From Euglena gracilis (lineage: Eukaryota; Euglenida; Euglenophyceae; Euglenales): a stretch of 64,000 nt of DNA. Below are positions 55,201 to 64,000 of this stretch, piece by piece. The position numbers and the translations under genes are program-made. The notes under the pieces were generated by a model. It had not been told where the DNA came from and did not search any database. It saw nothing but the letters and a program-made list of their open reading frames with translations. Positions within the stretch are counted from its first letter, which is position 1; every line of letters starts with the position of its first letter. Location of the stretch: the NCBI GenBank assembly GCA_039621445.1, contig CP154955.1:25456354-25520353 (forward strand). The letters run 5' to 3'.

Positions 55201-55607
55201 TATAAGGACAGGTGGGGGGGTGGTCCGGACCCCCCCCTGCGGGCCAGGAGAGGGGGGGGGGCGGGGGGGGACACCCCCACCTAAACAATGGCGCGGTCCG
55301 GGTGACCGATTTTCGGCCCGGCGCAAATCGCCGGGCCAAAAATTTGACATCCAGCAAAATCAAATCGCAAGCAGCACATTGTGTTTTTTCATCAGGTCAA
55401 TGGCAGAAAATTACCAAAAACTCCGGCGCAAAGCGCTGGAGGAAAAAATTGACCTTTTTGGGGGGGTCCCGGGACCACCCCCCGGGGTCGGTCCGGACCC
55501 CCTGGCAGGTGGGGGGGGGGGGGTGGGCCGGACACCCCCCTGCGGGCCAGGAGGGGGGGGAACACCCCCCCACCTAAACCATGTACGCCCTCCTTATATC
55601 GAACCCT
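55201..55607. mobile_element. 407-bp hAT-like TIR element nested in a repeat
   Basis: Perfect 17-bp inverted ends CAGGGTTCGATATAAGG / CCTTATATCGAACCCTG. Flanking octamers GGCTAGCA (55193-55200) and GGCTAACA (55608-55615) match 7 of 8. The interior contains two G/C-run blocks around a GGCGCAAATCGCC-like and a CCGGCGCAAAGCGCTGG-like hairpin. The surrounding DNA (54.95-55.70 kb) resembles other GGCTGGCTAG repeats, so this element is nested. Confidence 0.9.
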
Positions 55608-55699
55608 GGGCTAACAGCACCCCCCTGGGGGGTGCTGCTGCGGCTGGGTTGGGCCAAAATGGCCCCGAATCCCCGGGGGTGGGGGGAATCTGCAAAACC

Positions 55700-57720
55700 T
55701 TAAAGAGATGTATGGTCCTAACCCGACACCGGAACCACAGGATGCGACTGAGATAAAAAAAAATCCCCCATCACGCCACGTCCATGACTGCAAGGCTTTC
55801 ACCGTGGTGACTTAGCACTCGATCCAGAAGCTGGAAAAAAAAGAGCATCGTGCATGTATACTGTGACTGTCTTGTCTTGCATGGGTGGGATGTGCACAAT
55901 GACGTTACTGGGATGGTTGGTTCATTGGGGGTGGGCAGTTGGCGGCAGCCGGGTTGTTTCGGGAGGGTTACCGTGGGGGGTGGCAAACGGAGGCGGCGCC
56001 GTGGCCAGCCACGGTCAGCCATGGCCAGCCGAGGTGCCACCACAGGTGGCGCCGCAGCGGCCGCGGCTGGTTGCGGCGCCAGCACCAAAACCACTGGGGC
56101 CTATTATGTTGGTGGTGTGTTTGTGGTACCCTCCCCTTTGTGTGGATCCCTCAACGTGTATCTATGCATATCTGCTTCCAAAATATCAAGTACCCATTGT
56201 ACAAGGTTCTTGGTTTGATCCCAGTGGACGCAATTTGACCTATTTTGATATTTTTCTCGTGTACTTTTTTTTTAAAAAAATGGTGATCCGTGTGGGAAAC
56301 CTCGCAAACAGAATAATCAATATCCACCTCTAGAAAACTATGTGCATCTGAGCAGGAGCTGATGAGGACGAAATAAAATCCCGTTTGTGTGCAAGATTAC
56401 CTAAACCTATCCATTTCATTGACAACATCAATCCCTTTGTCTCGTGGACCAAACCCTATCCAGGGGGGAATAATGTGGCATTTTTTTTCTAAAATTATGC
56501 TTGTAATTGTGCAGGATTATGCAGAATAATGCAAAAAAAAAGATGCGGAGTAAAATTGGACAAAATTGATGTTGTTCGCATTCATGCAAAGTCGCAAACC
56601 TGCAACTTTAGCCTAAAATGCTGGACCAAAATGCTACACCGGGTCCTATCTTGGGCTTTAGGCCCGAAAAGGTTTCTTGCGTGCAAAAAAAAATTACTCA
56701 AAAACATGCAAAAATGGCACCAATTTTAAGGAAATCTTTGGAAATATGAGGAAATTTTCATTTTCAAAAAATGCAAAAAAGTGCAAAAAAAACTTGCATT
56801 TTTTGTGGCTTTTTTTCACACAAAATGGACAAAATTTTATTTGAATTTAATGAAAACTTGGGGCAATCACAAAAAAATGCACAAAAATGCCGAAAAAAAT
56901 GGGCTTGCACATCCCCCACATTCATCCTTTCTTGTGAAAAAGAACAACTGTGTGAAAGTGCCAATCAAAATGAATTCGGAAAAATGCAAACATTTTGGTT
57001 CCATGTGCAATTATTTTCGACAGAATGTACAGACAAGTCAAACCATTTTGACATAAAGTGCACGGAAGTTTATTGGAAAAATGCAAACATTTGGGGTGGG
57101 GTGAGGGGTATGCATTAAATGCAAGAACACGTGATTGCCTCCCTCCTCAGCACCATGAAAAGTTGATGTGGTACACCCCACAAATAATTTATGGGCCTTT
57201 TATTTTTGAAATTTTTCCAAACAAGCAAATTATGTGGCCCCCATTCCCCTCCCCCTGCCCTATCCCTTTCATTGGCAACATCATTCCTTTCGTTTTCACC
57301 CCTTTTGTGTGCGGGTTGACCAAGCCCATTCATTAACATCTCCATCTTTGCACACGTATCCCTTTCCCACATCTCACCCCCCAAAACCCCCCACACCCCC
57401 AGACCCACCCGACCCCCATACCCCCCTGGCCCTCCTGCGCATAACCATCTGTTTCATCTCCTGTTATGTGCACTCCAAAAACATGACAAGATGACAAGGT
57501 ATCAACACATCCACACCCAACAAACCGAATACATTACTTCAAATGTGCAACTGGAAATAAATCGGCTTGGCGGCGGCCGCGCCTGCCGCGGCGCCACGTC
57601 CCACGATTCCACCCCCCACGGCACCTCGTCCCGATTATTCTTGCATCGCCTCCCATCTCACCGCGTGGGCATGATGGAAAAGACTGCACCTTCCGGACTC
57701 TGAGAACTCTCGGGCCGTCA
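55700..57720. other. Interval without supported exons
   Basis: 55.85-56.3 kb is GC-rich with frames but no family support. 56.47-57.12 kb is AT-rich and dominated by degenerate ATGCAAAAA and TGCACA units related to the element at 53854. 57.2-57.5 kb is a C-rich stretch. Confidence 0.5.
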
Positions 57721-57727
57721 AGGAGAC

Positions 57728-58007
57728 CGGCGGGGGATGGCTGGGTCGCAGTTGATGTACTGCGGGGGGCAGTGGTGCAGGTCGACCTTGATCTCGCGCA
57801 GGAACGAAGGGCTGACCCGCACAACAACACGCTGCCCCAAGCTGTGTGGGTGGGTGGGGGGGGCCTCCCCCAGCGTCGCTGCCATCCGTCCCTGGCCTCC
57901 AGGCACTTCGTCCGGCCGTTGATGCGGGAGTGGATGGGCGGCACGGCCTGGCCCTCGTCCTCCGCCTCCGCCCCCCCGTCCAGCGTGGGCAGAATGCGGC
58001 CACGGCG
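57728..58007 (-). CDS. Unrecognised exon(s) with a frame change at a C run
   Basis: From a CCCGGCAG acceptor at 58008 the frame reads ILPTLDGGAEAEDEGQAVPP and IHSRINGRTKCLEARDGWQR. After a short G/C-rich stretch (57848-57870) a different frame reads RVVVRVSPSFLREIKVDL and HHCPPQYINCDPAIPRR up to a CGCCG|GTCTCC donor at 57728. There is no GT donor between the two halves, so either this is one exon with a one-base error in the C run or two exons with a very short unusual intron. PPQYINCD is reminiscent of the entry to MT-A70 methyltransferase domains, but no DPPW motif follows, so I do not assign it. Confidence 0.5.
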
Positions 58008-58868
58008 CTGCCGGGGCCCGCCGTGACCCGCGCCGGAGGTCAGGGCCCCTCATCCCCCCCCCCTTGGTTGCACTCAGGCTTCTTGTCTGCTTATGGCCGG
58101 CGCCAACTTCGCTTCCGGCCCAGTGTGTGTGGTGAGGCATTCCCCCCGGGGCACTTCTCTTAAAAAACCAAAAGGCTCATAAAGGTGTCAGGCGTGAGCG
58201 GTGCAAGCCACTTGAATTGAATTGGAACCACGAGTTAAATTGCGACGGAGCCGGTGAAGGTTGCAGCCGCATACCTGCAAGCAGAATGCAAATGGCCTAA
58301 GATACAGAAAAAATCATAAAACCCTTTTCCTTGCCAAAACGCAGATGCACCCCCCAAATAACCCCCCCCCCCGCAAATCAGACTCCTTCCAAGAAAATAC
58401 CCTCCTACCAATTCTCAGCAATCAAAAAAAAGACTTCCAAAGTAAGACCTCCTCAAGGACAAAGCAAACCAAAAAAATGGATGATCCCTGTGTGCCCAAA
58501 GTGGGTGAGTTTGCTTAACTTCTTCAATATTGTTGATTTCACCCATTTTTCATGAATTAAAAGGGTTTTTTCAAGATGATTTATCAATGGCGAAAAAACA
58601 CTTTTTGGACCCCTTTTTGGACGGTCTGCGAGAAATTTTTCGGGCCAGCAAAAATCCAAAAAATCGAACTCCAAAATAAGATCCTCACTTGGGTTTTTCA
58701 GCTATCAACTCGAAAATTAGCCCTGGAGTCCTTTTGGCGGAGGGGTCATCCAAATGAAGGTTACCAAACAACGTGAAGCAAATGTCTCCAGGCCAAAAAA
58801 AAAAAACGATGGACAAACATCGACAAGTCGAAGCCTTAAAGAAAGATTGGTATTTGTCCAGCAGCCAC

Positions 58869-58950
58869 CTTGGGTGAAGATGGGTCGCTTGAGCTTCTTC
58901 TTGAGCACTTTCCTCAAGGGAATGTGATCGCTTGCCGCGGATAACTCCAT
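58869..58950 (-). CDS. Candidate exon with Lys-rich helix
   Basis: ATG at 58950 and the frame SAASDHIPLRKVLKKKLKR up to PIFTQ and a CCCAAG|GTGGCT donor at 58869. Function unknown. It may be an internal exon of the gene starting near 59.8 kb. The start could instead be an acceptor just upstream. Confidence 0.45.
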
Positions 58951-59646
58951 GGGAATTCAACCGTCCCTCAAAGACTCTGCCACCTGGTGTTAAAATCAAC
59001 ACCCACCGGACTTGTTATGGGGGTCTTGTCCGAGAGGCATCTTTTTTTCAACTTTTTTTCCTTCAAAATGTTTGCCTGCAACAATGGACTGTTGTGGATG
59101 ACTCCCAAACATCATTTTTTGAACCTGTGGCACCTGGGCAAAACGTCAATCATTCGGTTGGGAAACCATGCTAGCTGAACCACACCACCAAAACACTGCG
59201 AAATTCCACTGCAAAACGTGGTCAATTTTGTCAAAAAAAGTTGGATTTGAGGGGTTTAGGGTTCAAATTTCAGCTGCAGCATCCCCCAAAGAGAATTTCG
59301 ACGGTATGTCTTAGTTTCGGGTCCCAGCCAGGGACAACCCAGCACCCAGTTTCATCTCAGCCGACCTCCCTGGGGGTTCCTTGCAGTCCACTGGCTCCCG
59401 GCCAGAGATTCACCCCGTCACCCAGGGGCTGAGGGGGCACTATGTCCCAGACCAAAAAACAACCCACCCACCCACTTTAGTTTTGAAACCCCCATCCATC
59501 CCCCCCCCCTCGGGGGTCGACCCACCCAAAACTCACCCAACGCGGCCAAACACCCCAAACCTTTTTCCAGCCTGGCGGACTGACGCTTGGCACAACATGC
59601 GGGGGGGGGGGGGGGGCGTCCAGAGGCCTGAAACCCAACTGCCTAC

Positions 59647-59794
59647 CAGGTGTTAGTGAAGCGACTATTTCAAGCAATCTCATCTGCATTGCTCTTCTCT
59701 CTTCCCTTTTTCGCTTGCGAAGTAATCGCTTCTCAGCAAAAGACAGCTTCTTGGTGCTCTTTTTTTCTCGAATTGGAGGTCGGAGACTGGTCAT
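59647..59794 (-). CDS. Candidate first exon, very basic N-terminus
   Basis: ATG at 59794 followed by RPPIREKKSTKKLSFAEKR, LLRKRKREERRAMQM, and LLEIVASLTPG, ending at a CACCTG|GTAGGC donor. It is AT-richer in codon use than neighbouring exons. The open frame continues upstream of the ATG without an obvious acceptor. No family recognised. A nuclear or ribosome-biogenesis role would fit the composition but is only a guess. Confidence 0.5.
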
Positions 59795-60983
59795 AATAGT
59801 TGGCTTCTCATCGAAATTGCCCAACACAAAGCCAGATTTTGGCACCAATAAAATTATTTTTTTTTCATTTTGGGATTTGACAATTCAAATACAATATAAC
59901 CCATCTACATAACCCAAATAGCAATATATAAAATCTCTGGTTTTATACTCCTGCAGGATTTCCAAGCCATCAGGGGGGGATGTTAGACAAAAACCTGGGC
60001 ACTTTGCAATACAATTTCACTTCAATCAGGCTTCTTTTTGAGCCCGGGGGGAGGGGGTCCTGAACAATAGCACCAGCGAAAACCTCCTGCGCGAAAACAA
60101 CAACGTTGGAGGTCTGACCCCTCTTGTCCAAATTTGCCCATATGGCTTTTGCCATACCATCTTTAAAAGCGCTTCCAGGCAACCCCTGTCAATGCTGGCT
60201 AAGGAGGCAAAGACTTGATCAAAGGGAAAACTGTGGGCTGAAATGGCCAAAGTGGCACAACACTATCCAAACTAGTCAGCAAGTCACTGCCCGCACACAT
60301 CCTGGACACAGGTTGCCGCATTTTGTTGCCAAAAATCTGGGGCAATCCACAAAAATGTGGACAAACTCGCGGATTGGCATAAAGAAAGGGCCATAAAAAG
60401 GCGGGGAGATGGGTATGACCCACACGGGGGGGGGGGGGGGGATTAACTAAGATTAAGCATCTCCAGGGGGGTCATTTTTTTGCGTTTTTGACGGAGTAGG
60501 TTTAGGGTTAGGAGTTCGGCCTAACTTTAGGCCTAACTTGTACACCCAACACTGATCTATAAGTTAGGCCCAACGTTAGATCCAACTCCTAACCCTAACC
60601 CTATGACATCAACTCAAGGTTTTTCGTCGAAATGCCCCCCGGGGGGTGGCCATTGAGCATCTCCCTGCCCATAAAAAATGAAAATAATGCTTTCAGAAAT
60701 TTAATGAAAAGAGAGCAAAACGTTAGATCTGTCTTTCACATATTTAATTATTTTAATGATTTCATTATCAATATTATTTCATTATTCTATTTTAGTTTTA
60801 TACAGAAAATAATCCAAAGTTTTAGAGGGAACCCTCAAACTTATGAAGACAAGATAGGAACACAATGATGTAAGATGGAACAGTTGTGAACACAATGCCT
60901 GCAAGTTTCCGGATGCAAGAATCAATGCATTGAGTGTCCTTCTTTAAAATAAAATAAAAAAAGTGGAATGCACTTGAGACATT

Positions 60984-61104
60984 TTAAGCACGCAATGCCA
61001 AAATCTGCAGAGGCCCCCGCAGTGCCTTTTCCTTCTCCTTCTTCTTTTGCTTCTTCGTCTTGAGGACAGGAGGAGGCAGAACCATTTTGTCTTCAAAGAA
61101 CACC
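60984..61104 (-). CDS. Terminal exon of an unrecognised gene
   Basis: CCAACGCAG acceptor at 61105, then VFFEDKMVLPPPVLKTKK, a Lys/Glu run (QKKKEKEKALRGP) and LQILALRA-stop (TAA at 60984-60986). A possible upstream exon at 62179-62115 (TTTTCCAG acceptor, frame LASGAFSTLHEWDDSKSQMR, AAAG|GTCCAC donor) lies 1 kb away on the same strand, but its phase does not obviously match. Function unknown. Confidence 0.6.
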
Positions 61105-62114
61105 CTGCGTTGGGGGAGAAAACACACATATAACTGCATAAAAATTACAATCCAGTGAAAATTGAAGGAGCTGACAAGCATGAATCACAATATTACTCTG
61201 TGTAAAGCTTTGAGAAGGGCGATTTGATTTTCAATTCATGAGATATTTTGGCAAAAAAGACGTGAGGGAAAACCAAGGGCGTGGAGAAGGGGGAGGAGGT
61301 TAGACTTCTGCAGGTGGACTTCAGGTCATAACCTGCATATGTAGTGGTTGCCCCTGCCCGACCTGTGTTTGTGCGGAGCAAGCTTCTCTTTCCCCCCCCC
61401 TCTGAACCACCCTGTCAACATCGTGCCATGCCACAAGAGGGACGTTACTTCCAACGTTGCTCCCAAAAAACTCCCAAAAAAGGAAGACTTTGAGGCAACC
61501 GGGGACAGGCCAAAAAAGGCCTTTCTTGGAAAAAGACCGAATGATTTCGAGCTTGTTGTTTGGGGGTTCTGCGGATGACCCCCCCCCAGCCACAACAAAA
61601 ATTCAACTCTTCAAACCTCAGATCTTTCGAGGTCTCGGGATATTGAAACTCGCAAGTCAACCACAAGGTCACCATCCACTTTTGAAAATAAAACCCAGCC
61701 CCCGCCTCGCTGTCGGACTTGGCAGAACTGAGCCCAAATCTTTCTGCGAAAAAAAAGGCTCAAAATACAAAAAAAAGTCAAATGTTGCCAAAGACAGATA
61801 TTGTGGTAATTCAAAAAAAAAGATCAAGTCAGCAAAAAAAGCACTTTGGTGGAAGGCAGGCAGAAACCGCCAAAGACATTCAGACTGAAACAAACAGGCG
61901 TCTGACGGTGCAGGCAAAAGCGTGGACTTTCTGCAGCTTTGCCCCACGTGAAGTTGACCTCGTGCCGATGCTCGGGGCTCCCACTGGATCCATTCTGACG
62001 GGTCCATCCCGGACTCAATCTGCTGGCAACGAAGAACTCCACCAGCCGGGTGGCTGACTGTTGGGCTTGGAGGAGGCATCCTCTGCCCCCCCCCCCTCGC
62101 ACCATGCGGTGGAC

Positions 62115-62179
62115 CTTTCTCATCTGACTTTTGGAATCGTCCCACTCATGCAGGGTGGAAAATGCACCGCTGGCCAAGT
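62115..62179 (-). CDS. Candidate internal exon
   Basis: Good acceptor (TTTTCCAG, with an upstream T/C-rich stretch) and donor (AAAG|GTCCAC) frame 65 nt that encode ASGAFSTLHEWDDSKSQMRK. It may precede the terminal exon at 61104-60984. Confidence 0.45.
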
Positions 62180-62916
62180 CTGGAAAATAACAAAAAACGA
62201 CAAAATAAATATTAATGTTCCATTGTGCTAACAAAAGGAGGGGTGACCATGAAGAGTTGATGGTAAACCCCCAAGTTATGGCAGAGCACCGGCACAGCCA
62301 ATAACTACAGCGGCGGCCTCCAGCCACGAGGCTCCCTCTGACCGCCAGGGCGATATAATATGACATGGGGTCCGACAAGCAGTGGGGGAGGGGGGAGGCA
62401 GGGGGAGCGGATAATGCGCCCAGGGTGGGGGAGGGGGGGAAGACCAAGCAGAGAACAGGATTGGTTTGGGTTGAGCAGGGAAGAGGGATGGGGTGGGGTC
62501 AAACCGTCAACGGCGAGCAGCCGGGGGGGGGGGGGCCGCCGGGGTGCTGCCCAGCACTGTGGCATTGGGGTGGGTTGAAGTTGCACCTGTCAAAAGGGGA
62601 ACCGGGGGTGAGGTCCGCCGGAAACGTTGGGTTTGGGGTTTTGTTGACTTATGCTGCGGACAACTGCAAGGTATCGTTGACGTTAGGAAGGGGGAAGACA
62701 AGGAGGCGAATTGGCCTATAAAGGTCTGTCAATGAAGTGTGTGCTGAGTTCCTTCTGCACAACGCCTGTCTCCCGCTTCACCCTCCTTCCGGTGTTGGTT
62801 GCAGTCCGGCACCGGGGACTTTCTTTCCCCGCCCAGCCCTCGCCCAGCCCCGCGACGGCACGGCCTCGGCGGGATCCGCCCCCGGGGCCCCGTCGCTTGT
62901 CTGCTGGTCCACTCAC

Positions 62917-63493
62917 GGAACGAACGGCTTGGGCTGCTGCAGGTCCGCCACGCAAGAGGGGGGGAAGGGCAGCGATGCGGACGGCAAGGGTGCCGTCGGG
63001 GGGGGGGGGGGCGAGTCATGTGTGGACGGGGGCAGGCGGGCCGGCGGCGTGGAGCTGCAGCCACTTGTACGCGGTCGAGACTTCCCTGCCGAGCCGGGGA
63101 GGGAGGGGAGGGCAGCGGCCAGCGGTGCAGGATTGACGGCGTCATTTGTTTCCGTATGGCGACAAAAACCATCGCGGCAAAAGGGTAAGTTGCGACTGAG
63201 GGCAAATGATTTTGGGGGAAATAACTTCGGTGGTTCTACCCCACCCGCTCCAGTTGAACCAACGCTTCTTGTCTGTTCATCACCGGCGCTAAATTTGTTG
63301 ACCCACAGGCACTCCCCCCGGGGGGTTGGCCAGTGACCAACTGACTGTACTGCCCGGGCCTTCCCTCCCACAACCCTGGCAGGCGGGACCTTGCTCTCCG
63401 GCGCCCGGCGGCCGGCTTCGCCGGTGGCTCCTTCGGCGACGTCTTGGGCCGGAACAGCGGCGCCGGGCTGAAGCTCCTCGGCCGAGGGCCGGC
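62917..63493 (-). CDS. Candidate exons of a gene entering from the right side of the window
   Basis: Three GC-rich segments. 63493-63390, between CCCCTAG and GCAAG|GTCCCG, reads either RSFSPAPLFRPKTSPKEPP or, one frame over, RPSAEELQPGAAVPAQDV. 63080-63016 reads STAYKWLQLHAAGPPAPVHT then TGA. About 62970-62917 reads DLQQPKPFVP before a strong GTGAGT donor. The TGA at 63016-63018 may close one gene, in which case the 62917 exon belongs to another. No family recognised; frames are uncertain. Confidence 0.35.
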
Positions 63494-64000
63494 CTAGGGG
63501 GTAGCGGAGCAACAATACCCCGGCCTGGCCCGGCCGGCACCGAACCCGGTGGTGGTCGGGGAGCAACGGGGCCACACCACACCAACCCCAGGGGGGGGGG
63601 ATGGAATCAAAACGATTTCTCATCTCAAACCGGCAATGGCCCGCGGGTGAAACACAGCCGTTCAGAAGGGGGACCCACTGCAATGACCCTCCCCGTGGAC
63701 TGGCCCATGCAATTTTTTACCGACCCCGGGGGGGGGGGTCACTCCACTCTTCAAAAAACCAGTCAGTCACCCCGGGGGGGGGGGGGGTCCGCCACTCTGG
63801 AATCCAAAGGAAATTTGACCAAAAACATGAAAAAAAAGCCAAAAACTTCGGCTTCGGCACTGGGTCACTTTAGTGGTTTTTTTGCCGACCCCCCCAGGGG
63901 AGGGGGTCCGGGCCAAAAACCAGTCAGTCACTCTGGAAAAACCAGTCACCCACCCGGGGGGGGGGGGGGGGGCCAGTGACTAAGTGATTGTATGGACTGG

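Noticed and set aside
57728-57831. MT-A70 (METTL3/14) methyltransferase
   Set aside because: Only PPQYINCD fits; the catalytic DPPW block and the rest of the domain are not seen downstream.
60020-60060. Another hAT-like element starting CAGGCTTCTTTTTGAG
   Set aside because: The left end is clear but no matching right end or 8-bp duplication was found, so it is at most a solo end.

Overview
This window is nuclear DNA from an intron-rich eukaryote, most likely a microbial alga or related protist. Coding DNA occurs as short GC-rich exons (25-230 nt) with GT-AG or GC-AG borders, separated by introns of about 0.15 to 4 kb that are full of G/C runs, microsatellites and mobile-element remnants. Every gene I can support is on the minus strand. 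One-directional gene order plus several GC donors would fit a dinoflagellate, but I cannot fix the taxon from sequence alone.

Layout, in genome order (each gene reads from high to low coordinate). (1) 381-5432: ERI1-type 3'-5' exonuclease with a C-terminal RRM-like part. (2) 7041-16806: membrane-anchored or secreted pectinacetylesterase/Notum-family hydrolase. (3) 16.8-22.9 kb: no gene; a 3 kb fold-back repeat cluster. (4) 22859-32332: NAK-family (AAK1/GAK-like) kinase with a tail rich in DPF/DLF/FDLF endocytic motifs. (5) 38453-47389: DNAJC7-like TPR co-chaperone ending in a J domain that reads HPE instead of HPD; further exons at 35.7-37.4 kb may extend it. (6) 50455-54887: exons of a lysine-rich protein I do not recognise. 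(7) 57.7-63.5 kb: isolated exons of at least two more unrecognised genes.

The striking content is the mobile DNA. Eleven elements share one architecture: terminal inverted repeats beginning CAG (or CA) and ending CTG, flanked by 8-bp target-site duplications, which is the hAT-superfamily signature. No transposase is visible, so they look non-autonomous. Three of them are, to within a few bases, the whole intron of a host gene, with splice sites taken from the duplicated target site and the element end. They behave as introners. In two cases a few element-derived bases appear to remain in the mRNA, inserting residues into a kinase domain and a TPR protein. A paralogous empty site about 2.8 kb away documents one insertion directly. 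Other layers are a separate ~400-bp dispersed repeat (three copies), a ~150-bp module in four copies, subterminal minisatellites, and a GGCGC-TTC-GCGCC hairpin recurring in several families.

Caution: homopolymer G/C runs are everywhere, and at least three exons need a one-base change in such a run to stay in frame, so base-level errors are possible. Exon borders were called by eye from reading frame, splice dinucleotides, phase and family motifs.
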